Source: Anadara kagoshimensis (Eukaryota > Mollusca > Bivalvia > Arcoida > Arcidae). From it: a stretch of DNA of 64,000 bases. The position numbers and the translations under genes are program-made. How positions within the stretch are numbered: the stretch's first letter is position 1; each line of letters starts with the position of its first letter. This document shows positions 32,775 through 43,899 of the stretch, piece after piece. The stretch is taken from assembly GCA_021292105.1 (NCBI GenBank), contig CM037868.1, forward strand, positions 36,476,876 to 36,540,875. Reading direction: 5' to 3'. A model generated the notes under the pieces. It made no database searches, had not been told where the DNA came from, and was given only the letters and a program-made list of their open reading frames with translations.

Positions 32775-32890
32775 AGAGAAAACTACCAACTTTAGGAAGA
32801 GAATTAGCAGACAAACTTTCTCATACTAGGATCTGTCTAGGTGGGATATTTGAATCTAGTTGGTGGATTTGTCTTTTGTCTGAACCCTAC
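32775..32890 (-). mobile_element. SINE-2 body, right part
   Basis: GAGAAAACTACCAACTTTAG, ACTAGGATCTGTCTAGGTGG and GATATTTGAATCTAGTTGG continue the element left of the SINE-1. Confidence 0.65.
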
Positions 32891-32934
32891 TTAAATTGAT
32901 AGTACCCTTAATGCTTCCAACAATCGGACCCCCT

Positions 32935-33302
32935 TTTAAGCCTCATTTAAGTATCTACAGTAGCTATTAGCAGATTCCCGATTTTGGGCCTCATTTAATT
33001 ACTTTCACAGTAGCTGTTTAGCCTGTTTACAGACCCCATTCTTGGACCTCTGATTAACTTACAGTATCTCTTTGCACATCCCTCTTTTAATTACTTGCAG
33101 CAGTTTTCAGATCCCCTTTTATGGCCTCATTTAATTACTTACAGTAGCAGTGTTTGCAGATCCCCCTCTTGGGCCTCAGTTAATAACTTACAGAAGATCT
33201 TCACAGATCCCCCTTTTTTGCCTCAATTACTTACAGAAGCTGTTTGCAGTTCCCCCTGTTTGGGCCTCATTTAATTACTTACACAGTAGCTCTTCGCAGA
33301 TC
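32935..33302. repeat. ~60-bp minisatellite, about six copies
   Basis: Unit: GCAGATCCCCCTTTTGGGCC, TCATTTAATTACTTACAGTA, GCTGTT. Confidence 0.88.
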
Positions 33303-34490
33303 AAGGCCAAATAGACACTATTGATTGTTTTGAATTGTAAAAAGAACATGGAATCCCCCTATCTCAATAAATGGTATGTTCCAGATAACATTGATCCCAA
33401 GAGTAAATGAGACATGTTCATTGTTCTGATATAGGGGATTACACACACTGACTCATTTTAACAATGAAATCTACGACCAATACACATTGTACTGGCATTT
33501 CTGGTTAAAGATTTGTACTGAAGTGACCACTACTGGACCGTTATTTACTTAGTACTTAAAATTCATGTAGTGACCATTGGAATTTTAATTTTTGGATGTT
33601 TTTAAACCATTTATTTTTAACAAAAACTGGTAAGTTTATATGATACAGAATCGGTGATGCTGGAAAATTGATTTTCAGTTGATAAATGTGTGTGTAATAA
33701 CTGTTACTATAATTGTACCATTACTCTTACATTTCTCATTCAATTTATTATTTCATAATTTGTTTTATTGGTCACCATAATTTAATTAAAATTTTTTAAT
33801 GTTCAATTTTAATCATTTATATTTTAACTGTCATGAAAATAGTGAAATATACAGTATCCCTGATGCTGGAAAATTGATTTTCATTGCAAGAACCTAAGGA
33901 CTCAATATAATTTTGCCATCCGAATTATTATTTGTTTATTGGACATTAGAGATTGTATTTTAGGGTTTTTTTTTTCTATTTTAATCATGTATTTTTTCAA
34001 CTGTCAATATAAAATCGCAGAATCTTTAGGAGATTGATTTTCATTGTATGTTTCACATTACACATGTGTTACGTTACCATGAGGATCCCAATATTATTTT
34101 TATTTGAGTCATTTGTTTTAGCCATTCAGAATTTTAACCATTTGTATTATCTTTAGATTTCATTATACATCTATACTATAATTATTTGATCACAGTTCTA
34201 ATAGCTATAATAATGGCTGCTTGAATTTTCATGTACCAAACGTTTGTATTTTGTATGTTTTTGTAATAATCATTGATTTTCATAGCAGTAAGATTTATTT
34301 TTGTATATATATGACTACGGTATATGACATATATGTTTTCGATGTACATGTAGGAAGGGGGGGGGGTTGGCGGGGTTTAGTGGCTCAGTTTGATCTTCCT
34401 GAAGGTTTATTTATCCACATATTTTGGTTTATTTTTCTGAAAGTGAACTGACTGTATCAAGTGTTTGCATGGGTATAAAACAGCACTACT
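33300..34490. other. No gene seen; three loose copies of a GGAAAATTGATTTTCA block
   Basis: The words GATGCTGGAAAATTGATTTTC (33657 and 33862) and AGGAGATTGATTTTCATTG (34028) suggest a decayed ~190-bp repeat. No coding segment. Confidence 0.45.
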
Positions 34491-34492
34491 TT

Positions 34493-34622
34493 CTTCTCTC
34501 TCTCTCTCCCTGAGACTCTCTCTCTCTCTCTCTCTCTCTCTGAGACTCTCTCTCTCTCTCTCTCCCTGAGACTCTCTCTCTCTCTCTCTCTCTCCCTGAT
34601 ACTCTCTCTCTCTCTCTCTCTC
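34493..34622. repeat. (CT)n tract with CCTGAGA interruptions
   Basis: Five CT blocks separated by CCCTGAGA, CTGAGA or CCCTGATA, a minisatellite built on CT. Confidence 0.95.
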
Positions 34623-35095
34623 TTTTCTTAATCTGAAGTTTTTTTTTCTTAGTTAAACAACCATAGCAAATTATACTTACAATAGTAAAGAATTTTATTT
34701 GCCCCTTTGTCGAACCCACTACTTCATATCCAAATAAAAAAACATTCATATTACCCTGTAATGACTTTACTTGGATGTGAAATTAAGTGGTCGGTAATCT
34801 TTAGCCTTTTAAATCTCAACCATTCCTTTAAATCTGTGTAGGTTAAGTGCTTGCCTTAATGAAAAGGAAATTATGTACAGTATCGGTGTGTATAAAAAAC
34901 AAGTTCATCTTGACATTTTGATGTAGAATTAATTAAAATATCCTTTGTAAGCAAACACTAATTACGTTGGTACCAGGAAATATGTTGTTAGGAAGTAGTT
35001 GTTGATTTAATATTACTCAAGAGTCAAGATCATGACCAGGTTCCAATTCCACCCGGGACAATCTAACCAGGCCTTAACTGATATACAGTTCAACC

Positions 35096-35247
35096 TGCTT
35101 TAAAGGTCACTTCTATATAAGGGCCCCTTGCTTATAAAGGCCAGTAGAATTGTATCCCAATTGTTCTTTATTTATATTATTTGAACCTGTATATAAAGGC
35201 CACTTTTACTGGTTCCCTTGTGTGGCGTTTATAGACAGGTTTGACTG
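35096..35247. mobile_element. Tigger/pogo-like MITE (152 bp)
   Basis: CAGTTCAACCTGCTTTAAAG and inverted CAGTCAAACCTGTCTATAAA, TA on both sides. Confidence 0.88.
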
Positions 35248-35464
35248 TATTAATTTTTAATTTCATTTCCTTATATGCCTACTTAGGGGCATAGAATTTA
35301 TTATTTTTTTTAAATTTTTATTTATAAGTGAAAGAATCTTGACTTAAAAAGATATAAAAACTCTTTACTTTTTCCCCATGTTCCCCTAGAGTCAATATCA
35401 CAATCAGTTTCAAATCCTTTTTAACAGATCATAATATGAGAAAGTTTTGAAAGTTTTGTTTCGG

Positions 35465-35800
35465 TGGCTGTCTCCTGGTACTCTGGTTTTCTCCACCATC
35501 CCAGAACTGACCGCTTTGGTATAAGTGAAGAAGCATAATACCGAATGACATAACTCAACTCTATTTTCCAAGGGTTGAGCTCAAAGCCAGATTCGAATCT
35601 TCAAAATCTTTATGTGCTTAAACCAAAGGTTTATTTACTAGGATTTTCCAGGTACTCCAGTTTCCTCCACCATCCCAGAACTGACAGCTTTGGTATAAGT
35701 GAAAAGCATAAAATGGAATGGCATAACTCCCCTCCATTTCCTGGGAGTTGAGCTCAAAGCCAGATTCGAATCTACAAGATCTTGATGTGCTCACAAAAGA
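35465..35800 (+). repeat. ~180-bp tandem duplication containing SINE-2 tail
   Basis: CATCCCAGAACTGACCGCTT...GGGTTGAGCTCAAAGCCAGA occurs twice in tandem; a decayed third tail follows near 35960. Confidence 0.8.
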
Positions 35801-36523
35801 TCAGAGATGGAGCTTAACTATTTTGAGTTAGGGGCCGAGCTCACTGCAGTAAAGAAGTTTTAATAGTAATAAATAGCTAAAACGTGTAAAAATTAAGGGG
35901 CCCAGGCTGATTTTTAGTAGCCATTGGCTACAGGGCCCCTGTCAATCTTCATCCCTGAAGGTTTTTTCCAGGTACTCCAGTTTCCTTCGCCATTCTAGAA
36001 CTGACTACGATTAAGATATAGAGTGAAAGAATCTTGACTGCAGTCTAATAAAAATAACTCTATACTCTCTTTGTCTATAGGAGAGTATGGATTCACAGCA
36101 TTGATTAATTTTTGAAGAAATAATGATTTTTGGAACTCTTGTATGTATAAGATAATTTAAGATATTTCTGTCTAGCATTTAGTCTCATCGCTGATTGATT
36201 TATCAGTAAATTTACAAGCAAGCTGATTTGGAAACCTTTTAAGTTTTGAGGTTGACTAAATAAAATAATTTGTTGGTTTGATAGACTTTTGAAGGCAGTC
36301 AATTTTGTGTTGCATCTCTTGATATAAATCCTTGGATCATCGGGATATCATGTGAGGTCCCTGTTATCAGCCTGGTTTTATCTGGTCTTTAAGGTTCTCT
36401 ATCTTAAGGAGGATTAATTATGATGTAATTACCTCATTATTTTTATAATCACATTCATGTTAGCTACTCTACCTGAGATGCTTAGACTTATTTGGAAGTG
36501 TTCAATTTTTGCTGCCTTAAAAC

Positions 36524-36785
36524 AGATCAGCCATCTCAGAACAGATTGACTACCACTGAGTAGATCAAATGTTTCAGAATGGACTGACCATCTCAGAATA
36601 GATCACCTGCCTCAAAACAGATAAACAGCCTCAGAACAGATGAACCATCTCAGAACAGATGAACCCCTCAGAACAGACAAACTGCTTCAAAACAGATGAA
36701 CCACCTCAGAACTGATCAACCACCTCAGAACGGACTCATGCCTCCTGAGAATGGATCAACCATTTCAGAACATATTGACCACTTT
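36524..36785. repeat. ~20-24-bp minisatellite (CTCAGAACAGAT...)
   Basis: At least eleven units of the type ACCTCAGAACAGATGAACC with point changes and small indels. Confidence 0.9.
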
Positions 36786-36837
36786 GTTGTTACTTCACAT
36801 TACCCAACTTTCTCCACTCATTCAGATTCAGGTGCCC

Positions 36838-37011
36838 AGCTTCATGGCTGAGTGGTCTAAGGTGTTTCATTATTGATTGTATTACCCTTCACAGCATAGC
36901 TTCAAATCCCACTTGGATCTATCTTAGTACAAGAATATTTGTCAGTTTGCTTGCTGAAGATAGGTGGTTTTTCCAGGCAGTCCGCTTTCCTCTACTGTCC
37001 GTAAACTGGCT
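36838..37011 (+). mobile_element. SINE-2 5' part with type II tRNA-like head
   Basis: CATGGCTGAGTGGTCTAAGG (A box) and AGCTTCAAATCCCACTTGG (B box), body GTCAGTTTGCTTGCTGAAGA. This copy shows the family's head best. A SINE-3 interrupts it, and the tail resumes at 37392. Confidence 0.8.
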
Positions 37012-37391
37012 GTAGAGGCCACAGTGGCCTCATGGATAAGATTCAGTCTACAAATCCAGGGTCTCTCACCACTGTGAGTTCGTGTCCTGCTCAGACCATT
37101 TGTGGGAAAAGTGAATTTTCCTTGCTGTTGGCCTTTACTGGTTTACCTGACATCAGTATAATGGACTGGGGGAGTGGTACGCTGGTCTGCGGCATACTGA
37201 CTCGGTGAGGTAGCACCTTAAAAATCGCCCTGAGTGAGCGCTAGTACAAGGCAGACCATACAAAATACTCAGACTTCACATGCATACATGAAATTGTTCA
37301 TAGATTAATCCATAGAGATTAATAAAATAGTTCTCATCGCGAAAAGCTGAAAAATTGCTGAGGCGACGTTAAGCAACATTCATCCAACCAA
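37012..37391 (+). mobile_element. SINE-3 inserted in SINE-2
   Basis: Head GGCCACAGTGGCCTCATGG, B-box-like GTGAGTTCGTGTCCTG, tail GACGTTAAGCAACATTCATCC. Flanks AAACTGGCTG and AAACTATCTG are an imperfect target duplication. Confidence 0.88.
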
Positions 37392-37466
37392 CAAACAAAA
37401 CTATCTGCCTCGATATAAGTGAAAGAATCTTGGTTAGGCTGTTAAACACCTTTACTTCACTCCACA
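37392..37466 (+). mobile_element. SINE-2 tail resumed after SINE-3
   Basis: CTGCCTCGATATAAGTGAAAG...AAACACCTTTACTTCACTCC. Confidence 0.75.
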
Positions 37467-37687
37467 TACATTAAAGATGTGTTTCTTAACTGGAAAATTA
37501 TGAAAGTTTATGCTTGTCTTTATATAGGATCTAACATTAGGCAAGTGGCTACCCCAGTTGGATGTTGGTCCATTGGAGGAATGGAACCAAATGTCATCTC
37601 AAAAACATGAGCACAAATCTGCCATGTTTGATATTATGTGATTTTATGTATATGGTAAATACAAAAGTCCATTGGTACTGAATGTTC

Positions 37688-38340
37688 CTATATTGCTTAC
37701 ACACTTCATGTAATTGACGTATCGCTGGCCACGCCCACAAAGTTCCGACACTGGCCATTCACAGTACCAAAGCAGCGCCACAGCAACTAATGACGTTCTA
37801 GTGTCAGTGACATCATTAAACCGCACAATTAAGGCCGAATTTTCATTCTTTTTTGCGTATAATTCAAGCATGTCAACCCTTTGTCAGAATATAGTGGACG
37901 TGGCCGGCGATACATCAATTGATAGACATCTGTAAACATTTATGTAGACACATTTAACTTCAAAATCAAATTTGTATGTTTTGTTGGATCTTAACCTTAT
38001 CATCAGTTATTTAGTAGTCAGATAGATACATGGTTTGTTTACATGTAGTCCTGACATTTTGAATTTTAAGTACTGAACTTCGTGTATAAAAAAAATCTAT
38101 GTAATCAGAAATTGTGAATATGATGCTTACCCACTTCATGTAATTGATGGACTTCTGTAAATATTTATTATTGCATGTATCTTCACATTTAATGATTCCA
38201 TATTTTCAAATCAAATTTGTATGTTTTGTCGGATCTTAACATTAATTTATCATCAATAATTTAGTAGTCAGATACATCGACCGATTTACATCGAGTCCTG
38301 TCATTTTGTATTTTAAGTGCAGTATGTATTGATTATGCAA
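37688..38340. repeat. Tandem duplication (two ~220-bp units), the first carrying a MITE
   Basis: Unit: GCTTACCCACTTCATGTAAT, CTTCTGTAAATATTTA, TCAAATTTGTATGTTTTGTC, TTAGTAGTCAGATACAT. The copy from 38125 is uninterrupted; the copy from 37692 holds the TIR element. Confidence 0.85.
37712..37921. mobile_element. TIR MITE (~210 bp) with its empty site nearby
   Basis: Left AATTGACGTATCGCTGGCCA, inverted right AATTGATGTATCGCCGGCCA. The uninterrupted neighbour unit reads CATGTAATTGATGGAC, so AATTGA sits at both edges of the insertion. Same family as 16195. Confidence 0.8.
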
Positions 38341-38520
38341 TCAAATTATATTATACCAAACATACGACTAAATTATTTTTACCCAGCTGATGCTCTTTAA
38401 TGTTGCAACTTCCTACTTGTCCGTCACAGAAAACATCCGTAGAAATTCATTGGTAAAATTAAGCAGTGTTCAATCTGGATGTTTTAGAGGTGGGCATGTT
38501 GGGTGGGGGGCGTGGGTTTC

Positions 38521-38730
38521 AGGGTAATGAAGTTTACACCCTGGTCAAGATTCTTTCATTTATATTAAGGCAATCCATGCAGGTATGGTGGAGGAATCCC
38601 AAGAACCTTGGAAAAAAGGATCTTCCGCAAGTGAACTGAAATTTTACCTTTCTCACACTAGGATATGCCCATCTGTAGGATTCTAACCTTAGTTGCAGAC
38701 AAAGTGAAAGAGCAAAATGCATTACAGGAC
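38521..38730 (-). mobile_element. SINE-2 copy
   Basis: GTTTACACCCTGGTCAAGATT, AGGTATGGTGGAGGAATCCC and CACACTAGGATATGCCCATC in family order. Confidence 0.7.
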
Positions 38731-39231
38731 ATTCGGTCTGGTAAACCAGCATATTTTACCAGACCGACTGACATTTTACCAGACCGCATACAAATGGAAC
38801 ATTTCATTTCATCAGGGTCATAGTCAAACACCAATCAGGGTCGCCCTTTTTGCCATTTTGGAATCAACGATCTTTCTGTGTATCTCATATTTACGTTTTT
38901 GTTCTATTCTCTCGTTGTCTGTTATTTTTCTTTTAATAAGCTTTCCTGGGATCGCCCCAGGAGTATACTGAAGACGAAATATAGCAAAAACTGCAGTCTG
39001 GAAGTTATTGACAGTACAATAATTTCAAAACTGGAGACGGTCATTCATCTGTCATTCAGTCCGAATTGCTAGGATTTTTGAGCGAACCAATGGCAATTTT
39101 ACCATACATGACCATCGGACGGGTGCTTTTTTGCATTGTCTGCAGTTGTAAGTGGCTCTGTGATTCATTAGCATGCACTTTAGACCACCCAGCCGCTGCA
39201 CATCTCACAGATACACAAACTTAACTTGAAT

Positions 39232-39424
39232 GGGGTCGCCGCTGTACCACGTGATACCCTCTAACATTTGTGTGGAACACTTATTTCCAATGGATATGGA
39301 ATCGCATAAGATGACTTTTCCCGTAAAAATGACGTTATTCTGGGAATTTGAGACGTTAAGGTTTTCCAAAACATTCGGCACAAACTTTAAGAGGCAGTGA
39401 TCACATGGTAATGCAGCGAACCCC
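39232..39424. mobile_element. TIR MITE (193 bp), partner of 22255
   Basis: GGGGTCGCCGCTGTACCACG and inverted GGGGTTCGCTGCATTACCATG termini; the interior matches 22255-22445 on the opposite strand. Confidence 0.75.
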
Positions 39425-39619
39425 ATTAATTCTTATGGATTAATAAATTTGCTCCCTTGGTAACCAGCTAAAATAAATGGTTGATGTTATGTTACACAGA
39501 AACACAATGAACCAGGGGTGGGATAGGTTAGGTTGGTGGTGGTGAGAGGGGGGGGGGGGTTAATTAATTGATTCTTGTGCCCCAGTCATGATATTTTCAA
39601 TGATATTGAGGCAGTCAGA

Positions 39620-40343
39620 TTTGTATCTAGACAATGAGAGGCAATTATCTGTAAGTGTGGACTTTAGGGCCCCAAACCCACACACAGGGATAAGGGCTGA
39701 GTTAATATTCTGGTTGGCATTATGAGAGGTCTAGTACATTGATCAGGGTTTGACACACAAGATAAAAATATTTATCATTATAGAGGGATGCATTAATCTG
39801 TAAGTGTGCACTTTAGGGTCCTAACCCACACACAGGGATAAGGGCTAAGTTAATATTCTGGTTGGCATAGTCATTATATATTTTGATTTAATGACAGTAC
39901 ATTGATCTCGTTTATGGCTTGGAAGAGAAGAAATATTTATCATCATCACTCGTAGAGAGATGCAAGTGTGTACTTTAGAGTCCCAGTCCACATACAGGGA
40001 TAAGGGCAGACTTTATATTCTGGTTGGCATTACATATTTTAATTCAGTGAGAGATCATCTCATCTCTTGCTTATGCCTTTACCCGTGACATCATTAATTG
40101 GCTGTTCCAGCAAGTGGAATTGCATGCCGTACACGACAGTGTTTTAATTTATCTCACAATTCAAAAAAAAAAAAAAAGAAAGATTTTCAAAAATTGCGAA
40201 TGTAAATATAACCATTGAACTGTCTAAAATGGTGTTTATAGTGCTATAACTTCCATTGCTGTGCAAAACAATTTTTTGATTCAGTGAGACTTTCACATTG
40301 ATCTGGTTTATAGCTCACAAGAGAAGAAATATTTATCTTCATC
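39620..40343. repeat. ~170-bp tandem repeat array, interrupted at 40344
   Basis: Units contain ACATTGATC, GAAATATTTATCATCATC, AGAGAGATGCA, GTGCACTTTAGGGTCCCAAC and CACAGGGATAAGGGCTGA. About three and a half units precede the large insertion; one follows (43107-43290). Confidence 0.85.
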
Positions 40344-41144
40344 ATAGACACAGTGTATGAACTGTACGCAAAAAGGTAGCTACTGTTCGTCGAAGCGAGA
40401 AGAAGGTGTATCGGGAGACACGAGGTTGTTGATTATCTATCTTTGTAGCTCAATTTTAATGAATTTAGTTTATCCCTTTTATTTAATCCATCTTCACTAT
40501 ATAAAGCTTTAGTGGTAGCCATATGCTCTCAGAAAAGTGTCAACTTATATAATAAATATGATGATGAACATCATCAAACGCCGAGCCGTGGGCTTCTCAC
40601 TTCTAGTTAAATTATGTAAAATACGTATTATTTCACATTGTAAGTTCCATTATCAGTACCTATATGTAGGAAAATATTCTTAGATTCCCTAAACCATGTA
40701 CAGAATGTTACAAACTCGTATTTACACTGAAAAAGCAAGTTTTCCTTCCGTCGTCGAAAGTTAGAACTGTACCGGTAGTTTTCAACATCTGTATTGTTTC
40801 TGTACCGGTAGCTACTGTTCTCTTCCACGTCATCCATGCGAGTTAGATGGAATTTTCAGTTTGATACTAGAAATTTTTGTAATTCAATTATAAATTATAA
40901 ATCATGCTTTTCTATTGAAGCAAAATATGCTATGGACAATATTAAAGACCAATAGCCCCTTAATTATAGTACATTTTGCAATTGCATTAAAATATATCGC
41001 ATACTGTAGCATGTTTTGACAATTTATTACTCAAATTTCCATATTGTAAGAACTAAGGGGGTGATAGCTATAATATAGAAATAATATTAAACGTAAGCTA
41101 CTATTCGCAACGAGAAAAAGATTATAACCCTATGTGCGTGAGAT

Positions 41145-42145
41145 TTGCTAGTGTGTTTACTATCAGTTATTAGCAAGGAATTTAGCTGTATAGTCATTGC
41201 AAGAATTAAGACAGGAGTGGACAAGAGACTTGGGAAGGAACATGCAGGATTTAGACCAGGGAGAGTAACAACAGAGCACCCTGAGAAAAATACTGGAACA
41301 AGCAAATTAATTCAGAACTCCAATGTACACATACTTTATGGACTTTGAAAAGGCATTCGACTCGGTGCACAGGAAGAGCCTTTGGACGATAACGAAGAGC
41401 CATGGGATTCCAACCAAAATCACTAATGCTATAAGAGGGACGTATGAGTGTTCTGTTCTGTCATTGAAGAAAATGAAACATCAGAGTGGTTCGCTATTAA
41501 AAGTGGTGTAAAACAGGGATGTGTAATGTCAGGGTTTCGTTCTACTAGTTATAAATTGGATGATAAAGAAAACAACAAATAGAGTGAGAAGAGAAATAAG
41601 TAGTGACTTTACAACATTATTGTTAGGTCTTGGGTTTGCGGAAGATATAGCACTTTTATCCTCCAAATTCTAAGACCTGAATGATAAGACTAGGAAAACG
41701 ACAAGAGGCATCAAGGATAGGGCTTAAATTAAATTCAAAGAAATAGACTTAGAAGGATTTGGAACATCAAAAATATTGGAAAAATTACAAAGATGCACCT
41801 ATTTAAGACCTTAGTAGGACCAGTATTGTTTTATGAAAGTAAAACGTGGAAAAGAACGAAGAAAGATGAACACCTCTTACAAACGGCTTCCGAACATATT
41901 GCCTCAGAAGGATACTAAGAATAAGATGGCAACAGAAAATACCTAGTGAAAAAAATATTGAAAACAGCTAGACTTAACAACATAAGCTATTAGATCAGGA
42001 AAAGAAAGTGGAACTGACTCGGACACATACTAACGAAAGAGGGAACAAATGACTGAAAGACAACACTAGGGTGGGAGCCAGAGGGAAAAAAGGAAAGACC
42101 TAAGTCCATACGGAGGAGAACAACGAAAAAGGAAAGAAACGCATG
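41145..42145 (+). pseudogene. Dead LINE (non-LTR) reverse transcriptase fragment
   Basis: Across several shifted frames: HAGFRPGRVTTEH, then MDFEKAFDSVHRKSLW (RT block with the conserved D), GIPTKITNAIRGTYE, SGVKQGC, a decayed (F/Y)xDD-box region reading FAEDIALLS, and near the end LRRILRI and WEPEGKKRKDLSPYGGEQRK-like tail words. Stops and frameshifts are many. Endonuclease domain and 5' part absent; clade not determined. It lies within the CACAGTG-ended element. Confidence 0.85.
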
Positions 42146-42458
42146 AAAGTATTTCACTTATATCAAGAAATCTCTAGCTATAGGCGAAGGTGCATAAATT
42201 TTGTCTGCGCGTTGCACTGATAACAATTTACAGCAGGGTTCTTTATCGCACCAAGCCTACCATGACACGGCACCTCGTTTATTTTAAGTGTCCATCCGAA
42301 AGAACCGTGACTTTCATTTCGTAATGCCGAGTGCTTGGCGAAAAAAAAACCCAGTCACTTCCCACTTCCAATTTTTTGGTCAGACCTGGTCGGGGTTCGA
42401 AGCAACGACCTCCCACTTACGGAGCGAGCACTCTACCAACTAAGCTACCGCAGGGGTT
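42146..42458 (-). mobile_element. SINE-1 copy joined to the LINE fragment
   Basis: TATTTCACTTATATCAAGAA (tail, shortened) to minus GGTAGCTTAGTTGGTAGAGT (head). The last ~35 bp of the tail are missing at the LINE junction. Confidence 0.88.
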
Positions 42459-43106
42459 ATGTTTAAAAGGAAGTGGTGCCTGTATTACCATAATACCTAT
42501 ACAACTAATTAGATAAAATCATATGGTAGCATAATAAGCATAAAAGTACTAAAAATCTCTGACTGGAAAAAGAGATATTTCCCCAGTATCCCAGAGAGAC
42601 TGAAGTTAAAGTATCACAATAAAAACTACCGGTACAGTGTTTCTTTTACTAAAACTTCACTACCGGTACAGACAAAATATAAACTACCGGTACAGTAACA
42701 TCTTGTCAGTCATGTCGTTTGAATCAATATTTTGAATGTTTCTGTGCCAAAGTAGATTTTGTAACTATATAGACTGATTGAAAAAGGTTTGTTTTCATCA
42801 TGTATTTAAAAATTCTCGGATATTTTCGATTAAATGAGCATAAATCTACATTTTAGATAGGTCCAGCGTTGCTCAAATACGTGTTCATGACTGTTTTAAT
42901 GGAATATTTAATTTATTTGGAGATTCTAAAACATACAAATACGCCCAAGAAGAAGATAGAGAACAACTGCTTATTTACCGTATTTGATTTCGAGCTGTTA
43001 TGTACGCAACAAGAAAATAAGAAACAATTTACTCGTTGACCTCATTGTCTCTCGCTTCGCCGAACAGTAGCTACCTTTTTGCGTACAGTTCCGTTCATAC
43101 ACTGTG

Positions 43107-43290
43107 ATAGAGAGATGCAATGATCTGTTATACTTATAGTCAATGTGTACACTTTAGGCCCCCAACCAACCCACACACAGGGATAAGGGTAGACTTTATA
43201 TTCATGTTTGATTGAGTGAATGCTCTAGTACATTGATTCAGTTTTATACTGCTCACAGGAGAAATATTTATCATCATCCTACACATGTTT
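43107..43290. repeat. Right-hand unit of the interrupted tandem array
   Basis: AGAGAGATGCAATGATCTG, CACTTTAGGCCCCCAACC, CACAGGGATAAGGGTAGAC and GAAATATTTATCATCATCC. Confidence 0.8.
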
Positions 43291-43712
43291 GACATGAAGA
43301 AGGAAGGAATTGTCTGTTCAGGCGGTGAGTTGTTGATGGTTATATCTTGATCATCTGGATGTTTGTAGTGGTTTCACTGCTCGCCAGCTGGTGTTTGTAC
43401 TAACTGTAATAACAGAATGTTTTAAGGACAGTAGGTACACTTTATAAAAAGTTATACAGACTTTAACTAATCTTGTAAGCCAGTACCAAAATAAACAGAT
43501 ACCAGAGAGTCAAGAAAAACTATTTTTATAGACAGTGATTTTGTTTTAAGGACAGTTGGTATATTTACATAACTTAAGCATTCTCTCCTTTAATCTCCTG
43601 GATTTAATCTTTGCACTCAGTTTCACAGTTGTAAAATAACGATACTGGTAACACAGTTAATTGTGTCTCTCGGGGCTTAAGGACAGTTTGCACACTTGGA
43701 TTAATTTAAATA

Positions 43713-43890
43713 CAGTCAAACCTGTCTATAAAGGCCACCCAAGGGAACCAGTAAAAGTGGTTTTTATGGGCAGATGGCCTTTATACACATGTTCAAACAA
43801 TATGAAAAAAGAACAGTTGGGATACAATTTTACTGGCCTTTATAAGCAAGTGGCCCTTATATAGAAGTGGCCTTTAAGGCAGGTTAGACT
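43713..43890. mobile_element. Tigger/pogo-like MITE
   Basis: CAGTCAAACCTGTCTATAAA at the left after TA; the right end AGGCAGGTTAGACT has lost its final bases. Confidence 0.83.
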
Positions 43891-43899
43891 CAGGGATTT

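Larger units (their letters stand above)
40344..43111. mobile_element. 2758-bp TIR element with CACAGTG ends and 5-bp target duplication (Transib/RAG-like)
   Basis: The element (40349-43106) starts CACAGTGTATGAAC and ends GTTCATACACTGTG. ATAGA is duplicated at 40344-40348 and 43107-43111. The inverted repeats extend about 55 bp (GCAAAAAGGTAGCTACTGTT). CACAGTG is the heptamer of V(D)J recombination signals; Transib and RAG-like transposons share CACWRTG ends and 5-bp duplications. An A-rich GCAAAAAGG follows after 12 bp on the left and 17 bp on the right. The palindromic subterminal word CTGTACCGGTAG occurs at 40767 and 40800 and inverted at 42626, 42660 and 42684. No RAG1- or Transib-like transposase is visible, so it is non-autonomous. 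Confidence 0.75.
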
